Below are positions 1 to 36,266 of a stretch of 64,000 nt of DNA, piece after piece. Every line of letters begins with the position of its first letter. The first letter of the stretch is position 1. Source of the stretch: Mugil cephalus. Lineage: Eukaryota > Chordata > Actinopteri > Mugiliformes > Mugilidae. Location: contig NC_061789.1 of assembly GCF_022458985.1 (NCBI RefSeq), forward strand, positions 17,206,357 through 17,270,356, written 5' to 3'. The notes beneath the pieces are model-generated. The model was not told the origin of the DNA and did no database searches. It saw only the letters and a list, made by a program, of their open reading frames with translations. The position numbers and the translations under genes are program-made.

Positions 1-2674
1 GGCATCCAAGCTTTTAAGAGTCTGGGAGCCTCTACCTGAAGCATCTTACATGATCACCGTTACACCATTCATCCACTCTTGACTGTATATCACTGAGACC
101 GGCTATTTGTCTAAAAGAGCCTGGAAAATATGCAGGGGCTGACATAGTTCTTGCAAGTTTGTGTACTGTGTTTGTAGCTAAGCATTTAGATAGACCCTCA
201 TTCGTTCCATTAAATGAATGTAGTTACATAATTCTCTCTTTAAAAGCTCCAGACCATAATCCGCCTGGAAACTGAAAGGCAAACATTCCTCAACGCAGGC
301 AAAAAAAAAAAAAAAACGAAAATAAGAACAGCTACAATACCAGAAGTCATGTTATCTCCAACCGTCATCGAAAAAGCTGCAAAAAATGTTAGAGAGAAGC
401 TGGACTGGAGTCACTGAGGCAGAGAGTAAGATGTGGGATTGATAAAGATCAATAGGCAGCCGGTGTAGATAACAGGCAGGGGAGCTGCGACTACGACTCA
501 TAGAATAGACACAACAACTGACGATGCAGACAAACAAAGCAGAGATATGCCCTCATATTGGCTGGTATTTTCACATCAAAGACGAAATAAAGAGCAGATT
601 AGATCCCATAGACAATGTTTAATACAGCAGCTGACGACTGAACAAACCGAACAACTGAGTTAGCCCTGAGTCCTGTAAAAGGCCATCCATTTTACTGAAG
701 CGTCAGTGTCACGTGCTCGAAGCTGCCCAAATGAAAACCATTTATGTTTAACTTTCAGTGTCTGGGACAGAATGTCATACTGGTTGTGGTGCTGCAGGGT
801 TAAACACTGCCGAGTGCTACAGCAAAGGGAGAAGATAACATATTGACAGTTAGGGAGGCTGGGCAGACAGCCAAAGTCCTCCAGTTATTTTTAGGATGCC
901 GAATGTGTGAGAGTACTTTAAATGCGGAATCAATGACACATTGCCAAAATCTGAACCTGCGTTGCATTAGTGGTGTCTGTGTATGCCTGCAATTCCACAT
1001 GTGCTCATGCGTGTGCATAAATGTGCATAAAAAAAGTGTCCTTTTGCACAGACGCGCGGGCATGCATATGCAACTCATGCAAGGAATGCACAACGACGTG
1101 CATGCGTCTGCAGTATGTATGTGCGCATATTAAGTGTGCGCTGGATGGAAAACGAACGAGAGACGGACATGTCAAAAGGATTTGCAGAATCAATGGAAAC
1201 AGTCAGCTGTTTGTGGAGGAGTCTAGCCCTGTGGGTCTGTGCTTGGTCTTGCTCTTGTTTCCTGTGTTTAGATATCAGCCTAGAGAGTAGCTCTTACCAG
1301 TACAAGCAGTATAATTACTGAATATGGAAAAAGTGCCCACTGCTTTACCTCAGTCCAGGCAGCAGCCCTTCACAGAGGAAGTGAATAAACTTCTATTCCT
1401 TTGGTCCAATTTGTGAGTTTATATCTGGGTGCCTTCACAAAGAAACCAACCCCAAAACAGAATTATGCACCCCTGTGATCTCCCACACTTAAAAGCCTTC
1501 ACAGTAAACAGGAAGCAAAAATCAAGGCAACCAAAACCAAAGTGACAATGAATGTGAAGCAAGTCGTCTGGATAATCTTTTTTGGACTTTTTACACTTCA
1601 GTTATTTTTATTCCAAAGAAAAAAGAAAAAAAAAATCATTTGTAGTGGGAAGAAATCAACAAATATTTGACGTGACAAACAAGTCTGCAATTCATACGTG
1701 ATAGGATGGCGTGAGAGAAAGCTGATGAAGTGCTTGGGGGCATTTTCATATTTAGCAGACGGTTTGGAGTGCATAAGCAGGAAAGGCGTGGAGAGGAGGG
1801 GGCGCAATGCAAGATTTTTGGCTGGTTTTAAACCAGAAAATGCAAAATGTTACTACAGAAGCCGTGTGTGCATGTGCACGGCTGCCTGTGTGCTGTCTCG
1901 TGTTTCCTTCAGGACTTGATCCAGGCTGTTGCTAGGTGCCATGACCTCCAAGAGCAACACTCGCGGATAGAGAGGGTGAACCCTGCGAGGAGGAGTAGGG
2001 TTGTATTTTATTTCTGCACCTCCCCCAAACACTGTACACTGCAAACTCCCCACGGGCCAGGCCTGTGGTTAGGCTTGTACACTCATGGTTCATCATCAGC
2101 AACAATATCCATTCTTGTTAACAACTAATGATCTCTCTTTCTCGGCCTTGGATCTTGTGAGGTATGATATTTCAGTCTCATTCACCCATGATGAAGGTTT
2201 TAACTTTAAACACTTCCAACACCACATTCTATTGTAAGAGATCCATTAGCTGCCCATCACATGCCCCCACCCCCACCCCACCTGCAGGCTTTGAGCTGAG
2301 TGGGGCCTTGCATTTCGTAACCTCACTGCCAATGGTACTTTACTGGAGCTCAACCCTAACTGAGATGGGGAGAGGAAGCACCCCGGTTGACTGAATAGCC
2401 CGACATTATGGACTGTGTGCAAGCACTGTGCTGCAGAAAGGGCTCAGCTGAACGTTTGACATTTAATCATCATCATCCTCCCAGTCGCAACTGTCATTTA
2501 GTACAGTCAGCACTTCACTTGAAACACAACCCAAGGCAGAGCAACAAAAGAAAGGAGAGAAAAAAAAAGACAGTGGGCAAACAAACTGGGAGGCAGACTA
2601 AATAACTGCGGCTTGTTTGCTGCGTGAGGAAAACACAACCTAGTGCTGTGTGTGTCGCTTGGCTGCGGCTACGC

Positions 2675-2696
2675 CCGTGTGTGTGTGTGTGTGTGC
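2675..2696. repeat. (TG)n microsatellite
   Basis: An uninterrupted run of about 11 GT/TG dinucleotides. Confidence 0.85.
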
Positions 2697-3615
2697 TCGT
2701 GTTGGCAGCAAACATCAGAAACAAAAGTGTCTCAGCTCCATGCGTCCCCAGTAGGCCGCAGCTGTTGTCGGTATTCAAACCTAATGCAGGTGTCTGCGCT
2801 GTTTGCTTTGTGGAGCTGTCGTTATGTGCACATCCACCGTGTTTCCTCTGCGTGTAAGTCGGCTCTGAAAAACGCATGAAGACGTGCGCATTCATTAACC
2901 CTTCTCTTTAACAGTGCGATGATGGCTCGGCGACAGCAGCAGGCGTCACTGCTTACACGAGAGCATCACTCGGCTGTTTTAACAGAGTGATTGAGGTTTA
3001 GTAAAAGGAGAACAACACAAAAAGAACAAGCTTCGCAGCTGAGAAGAGCTCACTGAATAAAATGAAACGTAAACCAGATGTACACGTTTGCCCTTAAAGT
3101 TAGAATAATGTGTTTAACTATTACTATTCTCATGAAACAACTGTGACAGTGTGATTTATTTGTGTGAGATACAGTGTATATCTGCTCAAAACTTTACTGA
3201 TCAGTCTCTTCGTAACATATAACTGACACATATAAATAGGAATAAAAAGAGGAATGTGTCTGAAAACAAAATTACTCCAACTTTATGGGCAACAGTCTGC
3301 TTTGATTTCCTACTGTTACTGTTGTCTGCACAATTCAAAAGAAGCTGAAACAATGATCTGGATTATTAACTGCAACGAAACTTAAGGAAAGTTACAAAAA
3401 GTGTGAGACCATAATTATACAGTATGCTGAAATAATGAGAGTACAAGATCAATGATATTTATGTGTTGCTAGTTGGTAGCTGACGGCTAGACCTGCTAGC
3501 CGTTTATTTTTATTTCTTTTTTGTTCAGTTGGACTGGGCTCCCAAATGTGTTTTGCCCCGAAACTTGGCACAAGGGATGGTAACATCTCATACTGTGTTA
3601 TAATGAATGTGCTAT

Positions 3616-3685
3616 GCTAAGCTAAGCTAAGCTAAGCTAAAATAAGCTAAGCTAAACTAAGCTAAGCTAAGCTAAGCTAAGCTAA
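3616..3685. repeat. (GCTAA)n satellite
   Basis: Thirteen to fourteen tandem copies of the pentamer GCTAA, with two slightly altered units in the middle (AATAA and ACTAA). It is a simple pentanucleotide array outside any gene. Confidence 0.93.
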
Positions 3686-5073
3686 CTGACCGCTGAACCC
3701 AGCTGCAGCTGTGTTCTGCAGCAATAAGAGTGCTAAGGTCAAGCTATGGTTCTCACTAAGACAGTCTCGTACTGCAAGTCTGTGCTCTTAACTCGTAACA
3801 ACTGGTTGTTGTGTCCACTGTGAAGGGTGAGTGTCCGAACAGGTTGCAGCAGCTGTCTTTAGACACACCAGTTGAACTAACATTGGGGGTAGATGTTCAG
3901 AGTTAGAATACCAGGTCCCACACTCCCCTGCTGGGCTCATTTTCAGCTGTGATTGGCCCCCACCAGCAGGAGGCCATACTGATGTATGGACACCTGAGCG
4001 CAGGCTGTTTTAATAGTTACGTTTACAGCAGCTCATTCGACAGTAAGGACACCAGGTTCCCGTAGGTGGTGACCAAAATAAACACCTGTCTCATGATTGT
4101 CCAACTAGAACGCAATTTTGCTGAATTCTCCAGTTTCCGAGGCACACTTTCAACCCGTCAGCATTATTTACCTCTGCTTCTTTGTGTCTGATACACGTAA
4201 ATAAAGCCAGTGCTCATCAAACCCACGTTTCACAGATTCCTTCATCCATCTTCGTGACAACTGGCTCTCACCCGTGATAACCGATAACCGAAACATCTGG
4301 GCTTGAGTCACGGCTTGATCCTTGTTTGCGAGTAGGTGTGTGTTTGCGTGGCCGCAGTTGTGGGTTTGACGGTGCTTTTTCTGTTTATGAGAACGTCTCA
4401 TGTGTGTTTTCATGCTCGCACCCTTAGCACATGTCCTGCTCAGCGCAGAGTGGCACCCCTATGGAAAATACACCCGGTGCTAATGGGGGCAGACCAAAGT
4501 ATAACCTGATGCCAGAAGAAATCCCTGTGGGAAACAAGATCATCAGAGGTCTCCAGCTGTCAGTCTGTTCTCACATGATGTGTGTAGGAGAGAGAACCAT
4601 TGTGACATTATATGGAATTTCGTTGTGATTCAGTGGCATAAAACCTAAAGGGTGCAGATCTGTGAATATTTCCCATCTTTCTCCGGATAAGTGTGTGCAG
4701 ATGATTCATTTATGACTTCAGTCATTTATAATTTATTTTAAGATCTTGTTCATTTTGACAGCACGGACACACCATAAATGACCCGTAATGTAAAGTTAAG
4801 TGATGAATAGGCTGTGTGATTCAGCTGGGCCCGAGACTATAGATCAGCTGATTCACGCTGCCATGTTGTATGGGAAAGAGAGATTCAAGTCTGAGCTTTT
4901 TCTGACATCTAGTGGTGAGCTGGTTTGAGGCCACTGCTCTACCTACGGTGTCAAATAGACATTCTGTTCAAATGTGAAGTAAATACTGTCATAAGTTTAT
5001 AAATATGATGGTTTTCTTGCTGCATTTTGTATGAATGCTTTCCTCATACAACTTAATGAATCCATCTCAACAC

Positions 5074-5230
5074 ACACCGATCAGGCATAACATTATGACC
5101 ACCTTCCTAATATTGTGTAGGTCTCCCTTGTGCCGCCAAAACAGTTGTGACTCATCAGGGAATAGACATGGACCTTCTGAGGGTGTCTGGGAACAGGATG
5201 TTGTTCGTGGGGGTCTTTGAGTCTTAAGGG
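5074..5230. mobile_element. Tc1/mariner-like element fragment (left end)
   Basis: It begins with a terminal sequence common in fish genomes (ACCGATCAGGCATAACATT followed by ATGACCACCTTCC). The next part, with CCGCCAAAACAG, corresponds to the antisense end of a decayed Tc1-type transposase unit. The other end of the same family appears at 6190-6461, so the two pieces may be one element broken by later insertion and deletion. Family assignment rests on recognised consensus, not on an alignment. Confidence 0.75.
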
Positions 5231-5373
5231 TTGAGAGGTTTTTAGTTGTTCCTGAACTGTTTATGTGTGTCTGTGTATCCTGCTAGGGATGGTGTCATTG
5301 GGAGTGTCATTGTTATGCAGAACATTGTGTTGTGTTTGATGGGTGTAATATTTAATGATCAAGTTTAATTACA

Positions 5374-5622
5374 TTCTTCCGCTTTCTGTAACCACTTGTC
5401 CTCTAGAGGGTTGCTGGGGGCTGGAGCCTATCCCAGTTGTCGTTGGGCGAGGCAGGACACACACCCTGGACAGGTCTCTGGTCTTTCACAGGGCTGACAC
5501 AAAGAGACAGACAAACATTCACACTCACATGCGCACCTATGGCCAATTTAGAATCATCGGTTAAGCAAACTGGATTCAAACCCGGAACATTCCTGCTGTG
5601 AGGCTAACCAGCAGTGCCGCCC
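5374..5622 (+). repeat. Interspersed teleost repeat (probable LINE 3' end)
   Basis: It contains the run CTGGGGGCTGGAGCCTATCC, then ACACCCTGGACAGGTC, CACACTCACATGCGCACC and a 'GCCAATTTAGAATCA' block. These appear in this order in a very common fish repeat whose 3' part resembles L2/Maui-type LINE tails. The copy is diverged and truncated. It sits between the two halves of a Tc1-like element. Confidence 0.75.
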
Positions 5623-6189
5623 TCAGGTTTAATCCCTCACAAATAACCATAAATTTAACAAACAGCAATCATCTAAAGTAACAGCTGAGTATAAAATGAT
5701 TGGGTTTGAGATTTTTTTGCCGCATTCTACTTCAATCACATTAAAATCTTCTACCCCGATAAAACTCTGATTTACTTGTCATGAAAATATCTGGGTACAT
5801 TCACACTGTGCCACAAGTACAGCAGCTTTGAGCAAGGCTGAGTGAAAGAAGTTCTGAGATATATTTTATTTGCCTCTGATTGCTCCTCACAATAACATCA
5901 GTGGTTGAACACCAACCAGATTGTATTGGTTGTGCTCTGAGCTGATCCCTAAGGTTACTATAAGGTCAAATGTTCAGGGTCATTATGGAAACAGATGGCA
6001 GGTCTGTGAGCTAGGTGCAGATGTGTGGGAGGGAGGATGAGTCCAGGATGTCGGTTTTCCTCTGATACTGTCGACTGGAGAGATGAAAGCATAGCCGTTG
6101 CCAGCTGGTTTACCTTTAATTAGATCAAATTTGTTTACAATAGAGAAGATGCGTTATGTTAACTGCAACTGGAGCAAAATTTGTAGGCC

Positions 6190-6461
6190 TAAACTCTGAT
6201 CGACCACAACATTGAAACCACTGACAGGAGACGTGAATAGCATTGACCATCTTGAATTCAGTGTTCTGCTGGGAAACGTTTGGACCTGGCGTTCATGTGC
6301 ACGCTGCTGACATGTACCACCCACACAGACCAGACCAGGGCCCTCAGTCCGTCGCAAGCACACTCCTTGATGGCAGCACCCACTAACGACGGTCTGTTTC
6401 CAGATGAGTCACAACTGTTTTGGAGGCACAATATTAGTCACAATGTTGTGCCTGTCATGTA
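6190..6461. mobile_element. Tc1/mariner-like element fragment (right part)
   Basis: It contains the block TGATCGACCACAACATTGAA, then 'TGTTCTGCTGGGAAACGTTTGG', and ends with an ACAATATTAGTCACAATGTT block followed by TGCCTGTCA. That end resembles the inverted complement of the terminus seen at 5074. The transposase-like internal frame is disrupted, so this is a dead copy. Confidence 0.72.
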
Positions 6462-6479
6462 TAATGAGGCACTACGATA

Positions 6480-7600
6480 AAAAATCTCTTTAATATTCAG
6501 GACATTGGAGTGTTTTGATGATTTCTGCTGTGACTGAGATAAGCTACTTCACCAAATCTTTTCTCAGATAAATAAATACCTTTGCGTTGCTCTGGGCCCA
6601 TGCACAGCCAGTTCCCCTTGATTTGACAACATACTTTACTCCCATATATGTTTTTCTCCTGTTTGCAATTGCGTTCTCTCTGCGACTACAATTCTATACT
6701 CTTATAGTATCTGAGGTGGAAACCAGTGGCAGGGAGCTTACAAACTGTCAATCTGATTTGATTGAAAACAACACAAATCCCACACTGGCCCGGGCATTCA
6801 ATCTCACATCATGAGTGACACACTACCGTCCCACAAACCCACTTCTTAATCCTAAAGCCTTTTTTTTATATTGTGGTCAATGTGCCACACATTGCCACAA
6901 ATCCCTTTCTGCCTCAGTATCCCCCCTCCCCCTCCAATTGTGTGTGTGTGTGCAGGGATGAGTCTAAGTTCAGGCACAGCTGGCATCGTCATCCTGTAAC
7001 CTGTTCTGCTGTGGGCACATTTCTGAATATACTGGCATGTACTGAGTACCTGGACAAGGTCAGACAGAAAACACGCCGAACAGCAGCCTGCTGGTCTGGC
7101 GTCATCGTCATTCTCCGAGGTCCTGGTGCTTCCAAACGACATTGAGGACCTCCATCTTATTTTTGGGACAAGTTAAGATCTGCGTTCCTGCACAGAAGGA
7201 CTTCTTTACCGCCCCCCAATAACGCAGAGCACTCCTGGACAGTTGGTTGCCTTGAAAACTGTGCCAAAAGGACGATGGGAAAAGAGGAATACATTGATGC
7301 TATGTTATCATCAGCAGCTCTGATGGGAAACTTTTCAAAAGCGCCATTCTACTGATTTCCGGGACTGAACACAACCAAACACCATTCTTGGCAGCATTGG
7401 AAAAATACTGTGCACTGCAGCGAACTTGAAAAGTTTTCCCCCTTCTCCCCGTTCACTCTCCTCTGCACCTGAATATCCAGACTCCTAAGGGAGAGACGCA
7501 GAATCCCACCACAGAGACCATCGTCTTTCAGGGACGTTGCTGATTGAGCACATTGAACACAAATATGTTTAGTGCGGGAGTCACGGTATTACACGGCGGT
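6480..7600. other. Proximal 5' flank of CNTNAP1, no gene seen
   Basis: Unique-looking sequence with a short TG run near 6943-6953. No frame resembles a known protein and no element boundary is clear. The last few hundred bases probably belong to the CNTNAP1 promoter or 5' leader, but the transcription start cannot be placed from sequence alone. Confidence 0.5.
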
Positions 7601-7840
7601 CATGTAAATAAAACAATTTCAAGGGTATAAACGAAGAAGTGCGCGCCCTCGGCGAAGCGCAGCATCAGCACCAGCATCCGATGCGCGTCCCCGCCCCGGT
7701 AAAGGCTGCCCGAGATCCCGGGAAGAGGAGTTGGAGCTGCGCGAGTTAAAGTTGGGCTAAAGGGGGGCTAAAGGATGCTACAGAGCGACCTATGGTCAAA
7801 TTAACATAACCAATGCGGAGAAACGTGTCCTAAGTGAAGG
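7600..7840 (+). promoter_or_regulatory. CNTNAP1: CNTNAP1 promoter-proximal region and uORF-rich leader
   Basis: The 240 bases before the CNTNAP1 start are locally GC-rich (GCGCGCCCTCGGCGAAGCGC). They hold a TATA-like GGTATAAACG near 7624 and a CCAAT at 7810. Four short upstream frames are readable: 7681-7749 (22 codons), 7775-7804 (9 codons), 7792-7809 (5 codons) and 7813-7833 (6 codons). The last ends 7 bases before the CNTNAP1 ATG. If the leader includes this stretch, initiation at the main ATG would be dampened by these uORFs. Confidence 0.5.
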
Positions 7841-21427
<13,587 letters not shown>

Positions 21428-22605
21428 CGTCGCAGGACCTACAGGACCATGGGTGGGGTTTGACAGGGGGGGTTAGAGCGAGGGAAATAGCACTTACAAA
21501 AACCACAGATACCTGTATTAAGTCTTCAAATTATTTTCCTCTCTTTTCTTTTTTTTTTTACATTTTTGTTTGTGTTCCTTTCCCCGGGGTTCAGTGGGAC
21601 ATGATGCCTGGTGCTCTACATAGTATGTATTTTGGTAAGTTCTAGTTTTGCTGGATTCAGAGTTCAAATCAAGCCTCCTACGTTGCATGAGTAGCCAACA
21701 AGTCTCACGCTGTATTGCGGGGTGAAATACTGAAGTGCCTCATCTGAGCAAGCTTGATTTGACGTAACTATTATAGCTTATTCAGATAGGGTTTTGCGTA
21801 GACACTGTGGGATATCGGGCGTTTAATTAGGACAAAAACATATTCAGGCTTTTTATTGATTTCCGAGACATTTCTGAGTGAGATTAAAGCTACTAATACC
21901 TTACTATAAAAATTTAATGCCATCTATAATATACCATTCGATGACAATCTCTCATGGAGCCATTTTTGACACCATAGCTAATAGTTTGTCTTGGGATGGA
22001 GCAGCGAGCCCTTGTGGGGAACTAAAACACTATAAGAAAAATTTATAAAAAAAAAAGAAAAAAGGAAACAGCAACCCACCTAAGAGAGAACATACTGACG
22101 AGCATGGTGCTTTGAGATGTTAAGCTTTGAGATGATTCATATAAAGAGTGTAAAGGGTATATACTATTGTATGTATTTGTTGTATCGCAGCCTATAACAA
22201 TGCATTACCTATACAGAATGGCACATGTAAGTTGTTCAGAAATGCCATATTGTCAGTAGATAGCAGCTTTGCCGTTTACAGTACGCTCAGACTCATAACA
22301 CATTCCCAGCCACGGAGCTTTGGAAATGAGAATGCGAAGGCTTTAAGATATAGCACCTCTGGGTATGAGAGCTAACAGATCAAAAAAAATAAAATAAGGT
22401 GATGACGACAGAGTCCTAAACATCCAAACAAGTCCTCCCTCCTTCTGTCTTACTTCTGGCTGCTTATGTTACGGTCAAGCTGCCAATAGCTCGGTGCTAC
22501 AGAGTGTCTGACCCCGCATCTAATGAGAGAATTACAAAACTACAATCATCCTAAGTATATGACTTTCAGGGAACAGCTGCTCCCTCCGACCATGTGGAGA
22601 AGCGC

Positions 22606-22646
22606 GCACACACACACACACACACACGCACGCATACACACACACA
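22606..22646. repeat. (CA)n microsatellite
   Basis: Interrupted CA array (with CGCA and TACA variants) in the CNTNAP1 3' UTR. Confidence 0.9.
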
Positions 22647-24585
22647 ATACCATATGTACAGAGGACCACAAGAGAATAAATGCTTCTGTTTTATTTTAAA
22701 TCCACACTGCTCGAATGTTTTCGCGTGACGCCGTTAGAACAGTACCTGACCACGATGCCATCGCTGCAGCCGCCTGTTTAGCCGCTTCCAGTGGAAAGTT
22801 GAAAATCCTACCTCTAGTCCAATGAAATTTCCCTCTTTGGCAGAACGAAATCTCATTTGATGTGTGGTGCGACCAAAAGCTTAGGGCTCTCACCGCTCAC
22901 TGCAGCACTCATTGACACTAAAGCACTGTTGTGTACGTGAAGAAAAAAAAAAAAAAAAAAATGTTAAAAAAAAAAAAGTAATATATTTCCAACATATGAG
23001 CTATGCATATGTAGAGCATGGGCGCACTTCGCAGTAACATGCAATAATATGAGCTTCTTCCAGCCACTAATTGTTGTTGATGTCTCAGTTTAATTTGCAA
23101 TTGCACAATAGCAAGTAGGATGTATTGAGTGTATACGTGAATATAGAAACATTGTGTCAAGCGACTTTTTTTATTCCTAAGGTTTATACAAAACAAGTTT
23201 GAACCGTAAAAGGAGTGCTCTGAATGTAAACCATTTGACTCTGTAATGTACGAGCAAACTCTACAGTGGAGATCTGATCTGATCTTTTTATCGTAGACTG
23301 CTCAGCACTGAAAGTAAAAATATAAAAAAAACATTCTTAGTAGCTTTTTAGGACGCTCAGGATAAAGAAAGTACAGTACTTGTTCTCTGTAGCGCCAACA
23401 CACCTGGTTTTCTTCCATTACAGACGGGCAGTGCTGTGCAAAATTGTACAATGGATGTAAAAAACTTGATGTACAGATTTGGTCAAAACCGGCATTTAAA
23501 GGCTATATTTTTAAGAATGTGCTGTGATGAGATGAGTGAAAGTGAAAGTTGAGCAGTCAGAGTGAAACCGGTGGTTTGCGACTGGTTCAAAGGATGACCT
23601 GTATTTTTGTTATGTGGAAAATCCCCACTCAAAGTGCATATTAGGCGCAACAAACTTGTGTCTGGTGTACTTTGTTGCTCGTTAGGAAAGGAGTCGACTT
23701 ATGTATTATATAAATGTATACACCTCACTGTACTCACCGGTCAATGGACTACAAGCATTCAGCCTAGCAGTGTCACATTATTGCAACTCACTAGTCAACT
23801 CAAGTGTGGTCCCTGAAGTGTGTGTTTGTGTGACTGACTGTATATTTTGTGTCTTTATCGTTTGCCCACCAAGATACAACCTAAAGATGTTAAATAATGC
23901 CAAGTGTGCACTGATGCCAGCTATGGAACTCACTTATTGTAGTGCACCAACAGTAGTGGATTGAGACAGAAACAAGGCTTGCTGTTGTTTGTTAAGGCTC
24001 CTCCTCGTGCAGGCTATAGGAGTTTGCGACATTAAAAGTCTGCTGGGCCTGTGTTGAACCCATCCCTTGCCTGGAGGCAAGGATGTGGGTAAAACAGATT
24101 GAATTAAAATGGCCAGTAGGGGGAGGCAGCCAGCAGGATGTTGTTAGCTCAGAAAGGGTATCTGCTCATTACTGAAAATGTCAGGTTAAATGAGCGCTGT
24201 TGAACGACTCTTGGGTTATAACACCAAAATTTACAAACAAAGAGCACATATTGAGTAAAATATTCACATATTTGTCCAACAGGCACAGAGGTTTTAATAG
24301 AAAATTTGCAGATACCCTGTCAACGGTGATGTCGTGTATGAAATCAGGTGACACCTGACCGGAGTGAGGAGCAGGCAGGCAGGTTAGATCAGGTTAGACT
24401 TCTCTGCATCACAAACCAAACGCTTCTGGAACAAATGCGAAAAATAAAGATTACAGTTGTGTTTTTGATCACACTGAAATTTCTGATTTTTTTTTTCTTT
24501 CAGTTCGCTGTAAGTTTCTTTTGTAATATTTTCACTGTAAATGACCATTACTGTGTAAATCAAGGCAAAGCCCAACTGTCATCTC

Positions 24586-24591
24586 AATAAA
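24586..24591 (+). terminator. CNTNAP1: Candidate CNTNAP1 polyadenylation signal
   Basis: Canonical AATAAA followed downstream by GT/T-rich sequence (GTTGTTTACGTGTTCTTTCTTT). It is the last plus-strand signal before the oppositely oriented EZH1 signals at 24642 and 24717. Confidence 0.6.
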
Positions 24592-24641
24592 AGACGCTTG
24601 AAGGAAGTTGTTTACGTGTTCTTTCTTTAAAGTTTTTTGTT

Positions 24642-24722
24642 TTTATTGCAGCAGTGAGTCGCGATTAACACACGAAAGGACGAGGAGACACCGCCATTAA
24701 TGTATAAAGTTAAACTTTTATT
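24642..24722 (-). terminator. EZH1: Candidate EZH1 polyadenylation signals (two)
   Basis: TTTATT on the plus strand at 24642-24647 and 24717-24722 reads AATAAA on the EZH1 strand. They lie 1.3-1.4 kb past the EZH1 stop codon and face the CNTNAP1 signal at 24586, 56 bases away at the closest. Which of them is used cannot be told from sequence. Confidence 0.5.
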
Positions 24723-26024
24723 TTTATAGGCATACACTGTACATAGCATTAAACTCCATTTTGTTCTTCTCTGTTGAGAAAGATCTCATTTTAAAGGGAG
24801 GGGGCTTCAAATGAAATCCGAGTGAATGACAAATCTGGACGTACAAAAGAGAAAAGATGATAAATTATATTTTACATTCACATGTGGGGGACTTTAGTAT
24901 TTGGTCAAACATTGACAAGTTTACTTTTCCCATTGTCATAACAACCACTGCTAATTGCGCAAGACGTCCACAAGGGTTCATCCGCCTTCCCGCGTGGAAT
25001 CATTTGGCACTTTATCGTATTTCTCATCAAGACATTTACTCTCCGACTACTTCTTAATAGTTTGCCCGGTGAAAGGCGTGAGTCTGGCCTCAAGATTGCG
25101 TAAACATAATGATAAATGTCTGCTGTCTGTAAGTTGCTCTGACTGCCAATAACAGGATAATGCGTACAATGAAAGGAGGGATGAGATCTCTTCACCACCA
25201 TCTACAGGTTACATTCAGTCAGTCGGTTTCTCGTCCGGGTTGCCTATTTTTGCTGAAGAATGATATAAATGCACAATTACTTTATTCTCTGTAAAGACGT
25301 GGTGACCCTAGCTTGCTGAAAAGGGTTCGCAGGGGAACATGCCAAGCTGTCAAACCTGGTCACGTCCCTCTGCAGAACAACCGGAGGGTAACATCATACT
25401 ACAAACACTGAGTGACCGCACAGGAACGGCATCTGACGGAAGCTAAATGCTGTGGCTAACGTGTGTTAATGGATGGGTTTGTCAGAAGACGGCAACATGC
25501 ATTTCACTGATTATCATTAGGTATGCTGTAAAAGCTTGTATTATGTATTGAGATGTCAAACGAAAAGCCAGTCTATAAGTACAGTAACAGAACAGCTCAG
25601 AATAACACACTGTATAACGGATAAATGCAGCCTTATTGACAAGATGGAATAAAAACGTGTGAGATCCTCTTGGTGCAGTAAGCAATATGGATTAATAATG
25701 TTTCCACTTTAAATAGTTTAGTTTAATAAGCTTGGTGTATACAGTTTTGCAGGTATGTAGGTAGGTAGGTAGGTAGTTAGGTAGGAGGGCAGATGATGGG
25801 GGAGAGCTAGCGGCTGCCACTGGGGGAGGTGGTACTGTATGGTGTTTGCAGAGCAGGAGCACCTGCAAACAGTGGGGAGGGACTTTCTATTTTTGGAAGT
25901 GCAGCAGAGGGTGCAGCGACTGTTTAAAGAAACCTGCCAGCTAGATGTGATGCCGCAGAGAGGGAGAGGAAGCGATAGTGGGTGGCCGAGGAGGACAGGT
26001 TACGCAGGTGCGGCGCCGATGAAG
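24723..26024 (-). other. EZH1: EZH1 3' untranslated region
   Basis: About 1.3 kb between the EZH1 stop and its likely polyadenylation signals. It carries a GTAG microsatellite at 25752-25786. A 104-codon plus-strand frame that overlaps the last coding exon is its antisense shadow. Confidence 0.6.
25752..25786. repeat. (GTAG)n microsatellite
   Basis: About eight tandem GTAG units with one variant (TTAG), located in the EZH1 3' UTR. Confidence 0.9.

Positions 26025-36266
<10,242 letters not shown>

Larger units (their letters stand above)
1..5070. other. Non-coding 5' flank of CNTNAP1, distal part
   Basis: No open frame here looks like a protein family I know, and none is bounded by convincing splice sites. 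The stretch contains A-rich and T-rich runs, a TG microsatellite near 2675-2696, a C/A-rich run near 2265-2283 and a GCTAA satellite (listed separately). Open frames up to about 126 codons occur on both strands but have biased, low-complexity composition. I see no RNA gene. Confidence 0.6.
21428..24600 (+). other. CNTNAP1: CNTNAP1 3' untranslated region
   Basis: Apparent long 3' UTR with no coding potential. It contains a T-rich tract near 21549-21559, a CA microsatellite at 22606-22646, A-runs near 22940-22978 and many AT-rich elements. An AATAAA at 22675-22680 could end a shorter transcript. AATAAA at 24586-24591, just before the EZH1 tail, could end a longer one. Length and polyadenylation use are inferred. 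Confidence 0.6.
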
